Assembly: GCA_014382125.1 (NCBI GenBank)
Contig: JACNKI010000224.1
Span: 1-33,645, forward strand
Direction of reading: 5' to 3'
Source of the DNA: Bacteroidota bacterium
GTDB taxonomy: Bacteria; Bacteroidota; Bacteroidia; Bacteroidales; FEN-979
DNA length: 33,645 nt
Numbering within the stretch: position 1 is the first letter of the stretch; each line of letters starts with the position of its first letter. Shown piece after piece: positions 24,580 to 32,217 of this stretch. The notes below the pieces were generated by a model, which saw only the letters and a list, made by a program, of their open reading frames with translations, searched no databases and was not told the DNA's origin. The translations under genes were made by a program, and so were the position numbers.

Positions 24580-25815
24580 TTACTTCAACGTATAACAAGC
24601 TGCTTCTGTAAGATTTCTTACATATATTTTCCCATCCTGAAATGAAGGAGCGGTCCATGATTTACCGGAAATGGACTGAATGGATCCATTTTCGATATAT
24701 GAATCGGGTGTTGCTTCAACAACAGCTAGCTTCCCCTGATCCGAAAGAACGAGCAATTTGTTGTCAACAAGGATAAGACTTCCTTTTCCAAAACCTCTTT
24801 TTGTCCATTTTACTTTACCTGTTTCTGCTGAAATACAACGCAATGAAGCCACATGAAATCCATAAATATATCCGTTGTAGTATAAACATGAACTAAAGTC
24901 ATTTTTCATGCTGTTTCCATGAATCAGTTCCGTGGCTTTGTTCTCTTCAATTTGAACGATGATAAATCCGGGATTGCGAATGCCGGAGAGAAAAATTTTG
25001 TTAGGGCCGATAAAGACAGGACTTGCGATAATATTTCCGAAAGGCATCGTATAAGACCATAATGTATCTCCTTGCGAAGTGTAGGCAACCAACTTTTGGC
25101 CGTTAGCAAATATAATCTGTTCCTGGCCATCGATCGTAACCAACAGGGGCGAGTTATACGAAGCATTTCCATTAGCTGAGGCCCAGATCGTATTTCCGTT
25201 CGTTTTATCAAACGACATAAAAGCGCTTGAATCTGTACCACCTACCTCCATAATAAGTTGATTGTCAACAAGGATAGGTGATGAAGAATACCCCCAGCGG
25301 GGACAGGTACTTCCGAACGCCTTTACAAGATCAAGCTGCCAGATCCGGTTGCCATCCTTTTTTGAATTGGCAGTGAGTTTTCCATTCGCACTTAAGCTAT
25401 AAATATTTAATTCGTCAACGGTAGGAGTTGATCGGGAACCATGTCCCCACCCATCTATCTCGATGAATATTGAATCTACATTTGACCTCCATAATTCATC
25501 ACCCGTATCCTCTTCGTAAGCCGCCACAAACTCGAAACCGGAGATACTATCCGTTTGTTCACTTGCCATAGTAAAAACTACCCCTTCAGAAACAATGAGT
25601 TCAGAAAAGGCAGGACCTATTTCCTTTTTCCATAAACGTGTGGGTTGTGTTTCAGCCCAGTTAATTTGCGATAGGTCTTCGGTTGAAACTCCATCTCCAT
25701 GCGGACCTCTGAATTGTGACCAGGATTCGGAGTTACTGTTTTGCGACAAACCTGTTAATGTGTAGATGAAAATCACGGATGTAATCATCCACAAGTGGTT
25801 GAGTATCTTCATCAT
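24580..25815 (-). CDS. Exported PQQ-like (BamB-type) beta-propeller protein
   Basis: The protein has 411 residues. A signal peptide (1-24, ending LTGLSQ) is followed by WSQFRGPHGDGVS, the usual opening of stand-alone PQQ-like propellers. Blades carry the tryptophan docking pattern: AYEEDTGDELWRSN, NSKKDGNRIWQLDL, SFDKTNGNTIWASAN, AYTSQGDTLWSY, CISAETGKVKWTKR, and the closing WTAPSFQDGKIYVRNLTEAACYTL. No dehydrogenase metal or PQQ ligands are evident, so it is probably a binding or scaffold propeller. The first of two adjacent ATGs is taken. It is the first gene of an operon with the LolA-like and DUF2061 genes. No convincing promoter is seen in the 25816-26050 gap, which otherwise shows nothing recognisable. 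Confidence 0.82.
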   Translation of the reverse strand: MMKILNHLWMITSVIFIYTLTGLSQNSNSESWSQFRGPHGDGVSTEDLSQINWAETQPTRLWKKEIGPAFSELIVSEGVVFTMASEQTDSISGFEFVAAYEEDTGDELWRSNVDSIFIEIDGWGHGSRSTPTVDELNIYSLSANGKLTANSKKDGNRIWQLDLVKAFGSTCPRWGYSSSPILVDNQLIMEVGGTDSSAFMSFDKTNGNTIWASANGNASYNSPLLVTIDGQEQIIFANGQKLVAYTSQGDTLWSYTMPFGNIIASPVFIGPNKIFLSGIRNPGFIIVQIEENKATELIHGNSMKNDFSSCLYYNGYIYGFHVASLRCISAETGKVKWTKRGFGKGSLILVDNKLLVLSDQGKLAVVEATPDSYIENGSIQSISGKSWTAPSFQDGKIYVRNLTEAACYTLK

Positions 25816-26050
25816 AATACATTAGCTGTTAGGTGCTTGACTTTCTGAGGAAAAATCAGCTCATAAAACTACTAAAAAAGAAGAAAATACAGCCCGTTAT
25901 TTTGATATGTTCTGGACGAATCTGCTAATCACTTAATTTAATCGATGAAACCGGATAAATGTAAATAACTTTTCATAAAACCACCTCTTTCAGATCCTGA
26001 TTTATTGCTGAATTGTTCTAATTTGCTTGTTTAACGAATACAGAACAATT

Positions 26051-27787
26051 ATGATGGCGTGGATCACGATTATTGGGAAAATCCTCACCCTGGTAGGCTC
26101 TCTGGGTCTTTTCTTGTTTGGTATGAAGCTCATGAGTGAAGCGCTCCAGAAAGTGGCCGGAAGTAAAATGAGACACATCCTGGCTGCCATGACCAACAGC
26201 CGGATAAAAGGTGCTTTCACCGGGATGCTGGTGACCACCACCATCCAGTCCTCCTCTGCCACTACCGTGATGGTGGTAAGTTTCGTCAACGCTGGGTTGC
26301 TTTCACTGGTTGCTGCAGTAGGCGTGATCATGGGGGCAAACATTGGGACCACGGTAACCGCCTGGCTTATCTCCCTCCTGGGATTTAAAATCAGCCTGAG
26401 CTTTTTATCGTTGCCACTGATTGGGATCAGCTTTCCTCTGTTCTTTTCCAAAAACAGCCTGCGAAAATCATGGGGCGAGTTCATCATTGGATTTGCCATC
26501 CTCTTTATTGGCCTTCAGTTTCTGAAAGAGTCTGTTCCCAACATCCAGAGCGATCCCGAATCCCTGCATTTTATATCCTCATTTACAGATCTGGGTTTCT
26601 TGTCTGTACTGATCTTCATCTTGATTGGTACAATCCTGACCATCCTCATTCAATCGTCGAGTGCCACCATGGCGTTAACCCTGGTAATGTGTTACAATGG
26701 GTTGATCCCATTTGAAATGGCTGCAGCCATGGTGCTGGGTGAAAACATCGGAACAACCGTTACGGCGAATTTTGCCGCTATGGTGGCCAATGTATCAGCC
26801 AAAAGAGCGGCCCGGGCCCACCTCATATTTAATTTGTTCGGAGTGATCTGGATGGTTGCTGTATTCCATTACTTTTTAAGGGGGATAGATTACTTCCTGC
26901 AACAGAAACATGGTGTCTCTATTTTAAATACTCATCTTACTACAAAAGATTTTGAGAGTATTCACAGTGTGTATCCGGTTGCACTCGCTATTTTCCACAC
27001 AAGCTTCAATATCATTAATACACTCCTTCTTATCGGATTTGCTGCATTTATTGCCAAAGTGGCGACAAAAATGGTCCCGGATAAAAGCGAAGATGATGAA
27101 GAGTTTACCCTGAAATATATTAGTTCAGGGTTGTTCTCCACCAGTGAATTATCCATCATACAAGCACGCAAAGAGGTATTTATTTTCGGAACTCGTATCG
27201 AAAAAATGTTTGAGTTATTGGAAAGCATGATGGTTGAGCCAAAACCGAAGAAATACTATAAGTTGCTGGATAAAATTAAAAAATATGAAGAGATAACCGA
27301 TGACCTTGAACTGGAAATTGCTTCTTACCTGACAAATGTATCCGAAGGCGAGATCAGCCATGAGAGCTCGAAGAAAATACGAGCCATGTTAAAGATCATT
27401 GATGATCTGGAAAGTATCGGAGATGTCATTTACGCATTCTCAAAAACCATAGATAATACAAACCAAGCCAAATCCAGGTTCACCCAGGAGCAGAAGGATC
27501 GACTCAATGAGATGTTTGAACTCTTGAAGCAGGCTTTCACAGAGATGAATCTGAACCTTGAAAAAGGATTCAGTGATGTGAACGTAGACCGTGCATATTT
27601 CCTTGAAAATCAGATAAACGAAAAAAGAGACCAGCTTCGTTTGCTACACGTCGAAGATCTGAAAGAGAAGAGATACAAACATAAAATTGGCGCTTTCTAC
27701 AGTGAAATGGTTTCCCAGAGCGAACGGATCGGGGATTACATCATCAACGTAAGCGAGGCCATCATCGAATACCAGGATACCGCCTGA
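26051..27787 (+). CDS. Na/Pi cotransporter family protein with PhoU-like C-terminus
   Basis: The protein has 578 residues from the ATG at 26051; a TTG eight codons upstream is less likely. Two Na/Pi-cotransport repeats carry the signature QSSSATT (66-72) and QSSSATM (201-207), each followed by a conserved GANIGTT or GENIGTT. About eight to ten hydrophobic segments span residues 5-335. Residues from about 345 are charged and helical, and resemble PhoU (EITDDLELEIASYLTNVSEGEIS, then MLKIIDDLESIGD, then SERIGDYIINVSEAI). The family includes phosphate importers, but some members act in c-di-AMP or general phosphate homeostasis, so direction and role are unsettled. It ends 3 bases from a convergent lipoprotein gene. 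Confidence 0.9.
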   Translation: MMAWITIIGKILTLVGSLGLFLFGMKLMSEALQKVAGSKMRHILAAMTNSRIKGAFTGMLVTTTIQSSSATTVMVVSFVNAGLLSLVAAVGVIMGANIGTTVTAWLISLLGFKISLSFLSLPLIGISFPLFFSKNSLRKSWGEFIIGFAILFIGLQFLKESVPNIQSDPESLHFISSFTDLGFLSVLIFILIGTILTILIQSSSATMALTLVMCYNGLIPFEMAAAMVLGENIGTTVTANFAAMVANVSAKRAARAHLIFNLFGVIWMVAVFHYFLRGIDYFLQQKHGVSILNTHLTTKDFESIHSVYPVALAIFHTSFNIINTLLLIGFAAFIAKVATKMVPDKSEDDEEFTLKYISSGLFSTSELSIIQARKEVFIFGTRIEKMFELLESMMVEPKPKKYYKLLDKIKKYEEITDDLELEIASYLTNVSEGEISHESSKKIRAMLKIIDDLESIGDVIYAFSKTIDNTNQAKSRFTQEQKDRLNEMFELLKQAFTEMNLNLEKGFSDVNVDRAYFLENQINEKRDQLRLLHVEDLKEKRYKHKIGAFYSEMVSQSERIGDYIINVSEAIIEYQDTA

Positions 27788-27790
27788 TTG

Positions 27791-28078
27791 TTACCATTTA
27801 CGGCAGCCTGACTTCGTAGAACCACCATAGAAGATCATGATTCCAATGATAAAGCCAAGATTATAAGGCCATCCGGAATTGTTCACTTCATAAATACCCA
27901 CATTAGAATTAAAGAGGCTGATAATGAAGGTGATTAATGAGATGAAACCGTGCCAGAGGCCTGCCCAGAAACCGGCGGGATCGATATCAAATTTTTCATT
28001 TCCCGGAGCACAGGATGTCAGGATGATAGCTGCCAGCAGAATGAATGGCAACCAGTTAACGAATTTTGTAGATCTCAT
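27791..28078 (-). CDS. Small membrane lipoprotein of unknown function
   Basis: The protein has 95 residues. A lipoprotein signal (MRSTKFVNWLPFILLAAIILTSCAPG, lipobox LTSC with C23) is followed by two hydrophobic segments, AGLWHGFISLITFIISLF and LGFIIGIMIFYGG, and an SGCRKW end. I recognise the FWAGLWHGFI pattern as common in small conserved proteins but know no function. It lies 53 bases downstream of the sigma/anti-sigma/lipoprotein operon on the same strand, so it could be read from it. Confidence 0.75.
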   Translation of the reverse strand: MRSTKFVNWLPFILLAAIILTSCAPGNEKFDIDPAGFWAGLWHGFISLITFIISLFNSNVGIYEVNNSGWPYNLGFIIGIMIFYGGSTKSGCRKW

Positions 28079-28131
28079 GATAGTCGGTTTAATGAGATGC
28101 TAAATTAGAAAATTCCCCCGAATAATTAACA

Positions 28132-29160
28132 TCACTTTTTAATCGCTTTCACAATCATCACAATGATCAGGAGTAACAGAACACAACCGGTTACGATAAA
28201 TGCCCAGTTGTTCACCACGCTGGATTCCACAGAAAGCTCATACTCCTCAAATAATAATGAGAACGGCTGAACTTCCCAGCTCACCTGATTACCTTTCAGC
28301 ATGAACGAGTTGGTCTCAGTGATGATTCCAGGCATTTCAACCATCTCCGGATAGCTCTCCATATCAATCAGCGATTCAAAAAAGCTAACTTTTTTGGCGA
28401 ACTCTTCAAACAAAGGAGGATCCAGTTCTCCAAGCTTAAGCACTGCATCATTACCTGACCAATCAGCGAAAAGAGAGATGAACTTTTCCGGTTTCTCAAT
28501 CTCCCATTTATCAACTGTTTGATAGATGCTGTCATAGTACCTGGCAACATCTTCAGAAGCCTGTTTCGAACTCTCAAGTTTTGCAAGCCCCTCCTCCAGG
28601 ATATGAGAGATCTCGGCTGTTATGGTAGTAGCAAGAAAGACTTCTGCACGCTCTTCTGCTTTTTCAAGTCGGACCGTATCAGATTTGCTGACAATATCTT
28701 TTTTCCCTGATAGCCAGAGAATATCATCAGCAGAGAGGTAATCTTTATAGTTAAGAAAGGTAAATGGATTTGTGGGTTGGAAAACTTCCAGGAAACTCAG
28801 GTAGGAGTAAAAAAAGCCAAACCGGTATTCCACGGTAATTTTGCGCTTCAGCTGTCTTCTCCAGCTAGTGTCTGCATTGATCTCTCCGTTTAGTTCATCA
28901 CAATTCGTGTATATTTTTATATAGGTCAGGATATAATCATCATCATCTCCACTCGTATCTTTTGTGGCTACTTTATGCCAGGTTGAATCAACCGGATAGG
29001 GCAGGTCACCCCGAAATACATCCGATGAGTCACCGGTAATCCTGATAGTACGGGTGAAGGTTCCATCTTTATGAATTTGCGTGGAGACCGTGATCTCCCT
29101 GCACCCACTGATAACAAGAAGAACAATGAATATCAATATTAGGATTTCTCGTGTTTTCAT
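28132..29160 (-). CDS. Membrane-anchored lipoprotein in a sigma-factor operon
   Basis: The protein has 342 residues. A lipobox (LLVISGC, C20) follows the N-terminal hydrophobic segment, and a single membrane helix lies near the C-terminus (WAFIVTGCVLLLLIIVMIV) before a short basic tail. The middle has no recognised domain: it opens ITVSTQIHKDGTFTRTIRITGDSS and includes an acidic, helical part. A lipid at one end and a helix at the other would tether the domain to the inner membrane at both ends. The start overlaps the anti-sigma stop by 4 bases (ATGA), which ties it to the regulator as a possible signal-input or downstream component. Confidence 0.72.
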   Translation of the reverse strand: MKTREILILIFIVLLVISGCREITVSTQIHKDGTFTRTIRITGDSSDVFRGDLPYPVDSTWHKVATKDTSGDDDDYILTYIKIYTNCDELNGEINADTSWRRQLKRKITVEYRFGFFYSYLSFLEVFQPTNPFTFLNYKDYLSADDILWLSGKKDIVSKSDTVRLEKAEERAEVFLATTITAEISHILEEGLAKLESSKQASEDVARYYDSIYQTVDKWEIEKPEKFISLFADWSGNDAVLKLGELDPPLFEEFAKKVSFFESLIDMESYPEMVEMPGIITETNSFMLKGNQVSWEVQPFSLLFEEYELSVESSVVNNWAFIVTGCVLLLLIIVMIVKAIKK

Positions 29161-29597
29161 TTTTTATTGTATTGAGGATTAATATTTAATTTTCTCATGG
29201 TCAGCCCTGTAGCAACTGATAAGAATTTCTTGCGAAGAGGAAATCTCTTTTGTAGTTCGGCAATTGGAATTCCACTCCTCGTTATTCGTGAAGCAAATTG
29301 AGCGTAAGAGAAATAGGTAACAGATCTGTTTTGGTTTTCCAACTGGTTGACTTTATCCACCACCATGTACTGTTCAATGCCAAATATCAGGAACAGGCAA
29401 ACGGAAGCCGCAGTCAGTAATCGTTGGAGGAGAATCAACCGGGGCAACCGACTGGATTTCATCGGGTGAAGAGAAGACCTATCCTGTTCCTCATGCTGAA
29501 TCGCCAGCATGATATCTTCGGTGAGCTTTTCAGGTTCTCGAAGTTCAGGTTCATTCCGCCTCAACTCTTTTACTATTTGTTTCAGATTATCTTTCAT
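29157..29597 (-). CDS. Probable single-pass anti-sigma factor
   Basis: The protein has 146 residues and no recognised domain. A charged N-terminal half (NLKQIVKELRRNEPELREPEKLTEDIMLAI) is followed by a membrane helix (about 59-76, LLTAASVCLFLIFGIEQY) and a basic extracytoplasmic part. It has no HxxxCxxC zinc motif. Its place directly after an ECF sigma gene with a 4-base overlap, and its topology, are the evidence for an anti-sigma role. It also overlaps the next gene by 4 bases. Confidence 0.65.
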   Translation of the reverse strand: MKDNLKQIVKELRRNEPELREPEKLTEDIMLAIQHEEQDRSSLHPMKSSRLPRLILLQRLLTAASVCLFLIFGIEQYMVVDKVNQLENQNRSVTYFSYAQFASRITRSGIPIAELQKRFPLRKKFLSVATGLTMRKLNINPQYNKK

Positions 29598-30223
29598 ATT
29601 GTCCTCCGTTCGATTGCTGATAAGGTTAATAGTTTTTCGCGGATAGCATTTCGGGCATGGTAGAGATTGCTTTTTACCATGTTGGCTGTTAGATCCAGTA
29701 TTTGTTCAACCTCCTCCGAAGTCTGACCTTCTATATCCCGGAGGATAAATACCAGTTGTTGTTTCTCAGAGAGTTTACCCGCCAGTATCCGGATTACGTG
29801 TGCGATCTCTTTATTGTCAAGTTGACTGTCAGGTCTCAGGGTATTGGAACGTACTAACATTTCAGGGATCTGATCCAGGCCAACCTGGCCTCTACGCTTC
29901 AATGCTCTGAGCCGGTCGAGAGCGCTATTTGTGACAATCCGGTACATCCAGGTGGTAAATTTCTGTGAAGAACGAAAGTCACAGATCTTCGTCCATATCT
30001 TAATGAAACTCTCCTGTACAGCATCTCTGGCCTCCTCTTCGTTTTGCAAGATTCTGAATGCCAGGCTGTAAGCATATTGTTGATAAGTTTCTACAAGGGC
30101 CCGGAATGCTTCCTGGTCGCCCTGTTTTACCCGGTCTGTTATTTCCTGTATGTTTTTCAGCATCTGTTTTTGCTGTCCGTCAATTATTATACGATAGAAA
30201 TCAGGTAAAGTAAAATTAGACAT
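29594..30223 (-). CDS. ECF RNA polymerase sigma factor
   Basis: The protein has 209 residues from the ATG at 30223; an ATG at 30163 (189 residues, closer to the usual ECF length) is almost as likely. Region 2 reads AFRALVETYQQYAYSLAFRILQNEEEARDAVQESFIKIWTKI, with the region 2.3/2.4 FTTWMYRIVTNSALDRLRALKRR after it. Region 4 is LSEKQQLVFILRDIEGQTSEEVEQILDLTANMVKSNLYHARNAI, a complete sigma-70 r4 HTH. It leads a three-gene overlapping operon with the anti-sigma and lipoprotein genes. The upstream TATTTTG at 30251-30245 is one base short of the housekeeping -7 box. Confidence 0.9.
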   Translation of the reverse strand: MSNFTLPDFYRIIIDGQQKQMLKNIQEITDRVKQGDQEAFRALVETYQQYAYSLAFRILQNEEEARDAVQESFIKIWTKICDFRSSQKFTTWMYRIVTNSALDRLRALKRRGQVGLDQIPEMLVRSNTLRPDSQLDNKEIAHVIRILAGKLSEKQQLVFILRDIEGQTSEEVEQILDLTANMVKSNLYHARNAIREKLLTLSAIERRTI

Positions 30224-30244
30224 TAATTCCAGGTTATTATATTT

Positions 30245-30265
30245 CAAAATAAAAATGTTACTTTG
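30245..30265. promoter_or_regulatory. Divergent promoter region between the ECF operon and the START operon
   Basis: The minus strand has TATTTTG (30251-30245) and the plus strand has TTACTTTG (30258-30265), each one step from TAnnTTTG. They lie back to back in a 68-base gap. Neither has a clear -33 TTG at the usual spacing. The off-consensus elements may reflect use of an alternative sigma factor (inference). Confidence 0.35.
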
Positions 30266-30291
30266 CAATTGGAAATGTCAAGATCTATATT

Positions 30292-30900
30292 GTGAGAACT
30301 ATTGCTATCCTGCTTTCGTTGTTGCTCTCCCTGAATTTGACAGCGCAATCCTGGAATTTCATTAAAGAGCGGAACGGGATTAAGATCTTTACCCGGAAAG
30401 AGAAAGGAAATTCGTTGAAATCGTTCAAGGGGGAGATGGTGATTCACTCCACTATGGAGATGATCGGAACGGTTGTTGGGAACGTAAAGAATTTCGATTG
30501 GTGGGACGATGGCATCAAGAGTGTCGAAGTGCTGGCCTATGAAAAGGATACCTTTTCTCAGTACTATCTAATTTATGATGTTCCCTGGCCGTTATCAGAC
30601 CGTGACCTGTGTGCGGAAGCACAGATAACAATTGACTCTGTTACAGGGAAAAAAATAATTCTGGCTCGCCCAATTCCTGATGAGGTCCCGGAAAAAGAAA
30701 ATATCATCCGGATCAGGAACTACTGGCAGTGCTGGACCATCGAACCACTTGGAAAGGGAATGTTTCGTTTAATCCTTGAAGGATTTGTCGATCCCGGCGG
30801 GATCGTCCCGGCATGGCTCTATAACATGATCATTACCGACACTCCTCTAAACCTCATGCGGGAGGTGAAGAAACGAGTAGAGATCAAAGACGATAATTGA
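30292..30900 (+). CDS. Exported START-domain (lipid-transfer-like) protein
   Basis: The protein has 202 residues with a GTG start, chosen because it begins the signal peptide directly (MRTIAILLSLLLSLNLTAQ) and no ATG lies nearby. The rest is a START-like fold: SWNFIKERNGIKIFTRKEKGNSLKSFKGEMVI, then YLIYDVPWPLSDRDLCAEA, then WTIEPLGKGMFRLILEGFVDPGGIVPAWLYNMII. The DVPWPLxxRD and P-x-W-L-x-N patterns are typical of START relatives. It would work in the periplasm, binding a hydrophobic ligand. It leads a tightly spaced operon (7-base gap) with two channel genes. Confidence 0.85.
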   Translation: MRTIAILLSLLLSLNLTAQSWNFIKERNGIKIFTRKEKGNSLKSFKGEMVIHSTMEMIGTVVGNVKNFDWWDDGIKSVEVLAYEKDTFSQYYLIYDVPWPLSDRDLCAEAQITIDSVTGKKIILARPIPDEVPEKENIIRIRNYWQCWTIEPLGKGMFRLILEGFVDPGGIVPAWLYNMIITDTPLNLMREVKKRVEIKDDN

Positions 30901-30907
30901 TCAACTC

Positions 30908-31558
30908 ATGAAATTTATAAAAAACCATCTCTTTTTACTCTCCCTGGTTTTGGTGATGGTCCTTGATCCGTTCCTTGAAGATTACGCTTTCGGCACATTG
31001 ATCTCTCTGCTATTGCTCACCTTAAGTATCGGATTATGTATTTATGTGCTTTCGAACAATAAGAGTGTTTTCTGGACCATGATCATTATCAGCACTCCAA
31101 TTATTGGATTTAACTATTGCGCGTTACTCTTCCCTACCGAATCCTTAATTGCAGTCCAATACATCTCCATGTCTCTCCTCTTCTTTTTATATGCCTCATT
31201 TCTTTTTTACCTGCTTGTGACCCTGAAACGAATCTCAATATCAGATATCAGCCATGCCATTTCAGTCTATCTGTTGATTGGCATTGCATTTGGCTTTTTG
31301 TATAGTTTCCTTGAGGTGATCCAGCCTGGATCAATCGTATATCAGTTTGATGAAGGCAAAGAAATCAGTGGAGATATGATTTATTTCAGCTTTGTAACAC
31401 TCACTACACTGGGTTTTGGGGATATCCTTCCGATAAATAAAATAGCCAAAGTAGTTGTCATGGTGGAAGCGGTGATGGGTGTGTTATACATCGCCATCAT
31501 GATCGGTCGATTGGTTGGAATTAGCCCCCTGAAGTCAAATGAAAAAGACAACCAATAA
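30908..31558 (+). CDS. Ion channel of the two-TM K+ channel family (TTLGFGD filter)
   Basis: The protein has 216 residues. About four hydrophobic segments (8-20, 28-48, 55-75, 85-105) precede a pore module: helix 117-136, re-entrant pore with T166-T-L-G-F-G-D172, and a last helix (about 178-197). The TTLGFGD filter has Phe for the Tyr of GYGD, a variant seen in several bacterial and eukaryotic K+ channels. No voltage-sensor Arg ladder and no cytoplasmic RCK domain are present. It is probably a ligand-free K+-selective leak or stress channel in the inner membrane. It lies 7 bases after the START gene and 8 bases before the TMEM175-like gene. Confidence 0.85.
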   Translation: MKFIKNHLFLLSLVLVMVLDPFLEDYAFGTLISLLLLTLSIGLCIYVLSNNKSVFWTMIIISTPIIGFNYCALLFPTESLIAVQYISMSLLFFLYASFLFYLLVTLKRISISDISHAISVYLLIGIAFGFLYSFLEVIQPGSIVYQFDEGKEISGDMIYFSFVTLTTLGFGDILPINKIAKVVVMVEAVMGVLYIAIMIGRLVGISPLKSNEKDNQ

Positions 31559-31566
31559 TTAAACAT

Positions 31567-32217
31567 ATGAATTCCGTGAACCCCAAAGAGATCATTCAGA
31601 CACCTGAGCGGCTGAATCGGATCACCGACATTGTCTTCGCAGTGTCTATGGTATTGTTTATCGTTTCAGGGATGCTGACGTTCAACGATGCAACATTCTG
31701 GGCTGATTATGAGACTGATCCCGGGCAGTTTGTATTAAATAGAGCCGGTGAACTTTTTACCGCATTCCTGGTGTTTCTATTCATAGCGCTTTATTGGTAT
31801 ACGAACGCCAATCAGTCCAAGTACATCGTAAAAGTAGATAATACCTATACATGGATAAGTCTTCTGTTTCTCTTTTTCATTGCCCTTGCTCCTTACCCAA
31901 ATGCGTTGAGCATGCAGTTTGGTGACGACTTTTACGTCCAGCTCTTTTTCAATATCGACATGTTCTTCATCGGACTGTTTGGTTACCTGGCGTGGTTTTA
32001 TGCCTCTAAAAACCACCGACTGATACACAAGGAGGTAACAAGAGGACAGATCACAGCCATAAACAGGGAGATGATCGTAGAACCACTCGTTGCCGTCCTG
32101 GCTACAGTAGTTACTTTAATCAATACAAGCTACTGGGAAGTCTCCCTGCTGTTATTGCCTGTTGGAATCATTGTTGTTGCGATGATTGGCAGGAAAAAAA
32201 GGAAAGCAGCTCAGTGA
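31567..32217 (+). CDS. TMEM175/DUF1211-like membrane protein, putative K+ channel
   Basis: The protein has 216 residues with about six hydrophobic helices. The first helix reads ERLNRITDIVFAVSMVLFI, which matches the R-x-x-x-FSDGVFAIAxTLL pore motif of bacterial TMEM175 only in part (TDIVFA for SDGVFA). The rest follows the DUF1211 helix pattern: LFTAFLVFLFIALYWYTNANQSKYI, then LLFLFFIALAPYPNALSM. Bacterial TMEM175 proteins are K+-permeable channels. The stop overlaps the convergent anti-sigma gene by 7 bases. Confidence 0.75.
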   Translation: MNSVNPKEIIQTPERLNRITDIVFAVSMVLFIVSGMLTFNDATFWADYETDPGQFVLNRAGELFTAFLVFLFIALYWYTNANQSKYIVKVDNTYTWISLLFLFFIALAPYPNALSMQFGDDFYVQLFFNIDMFFIGLFGYLAWFYASKNHRLIHKEVTRGQITAINREMIVEPLVAVLATVVTLINTSYWEVSLLLLPVGIIVVAMIGRKKRKAAQ

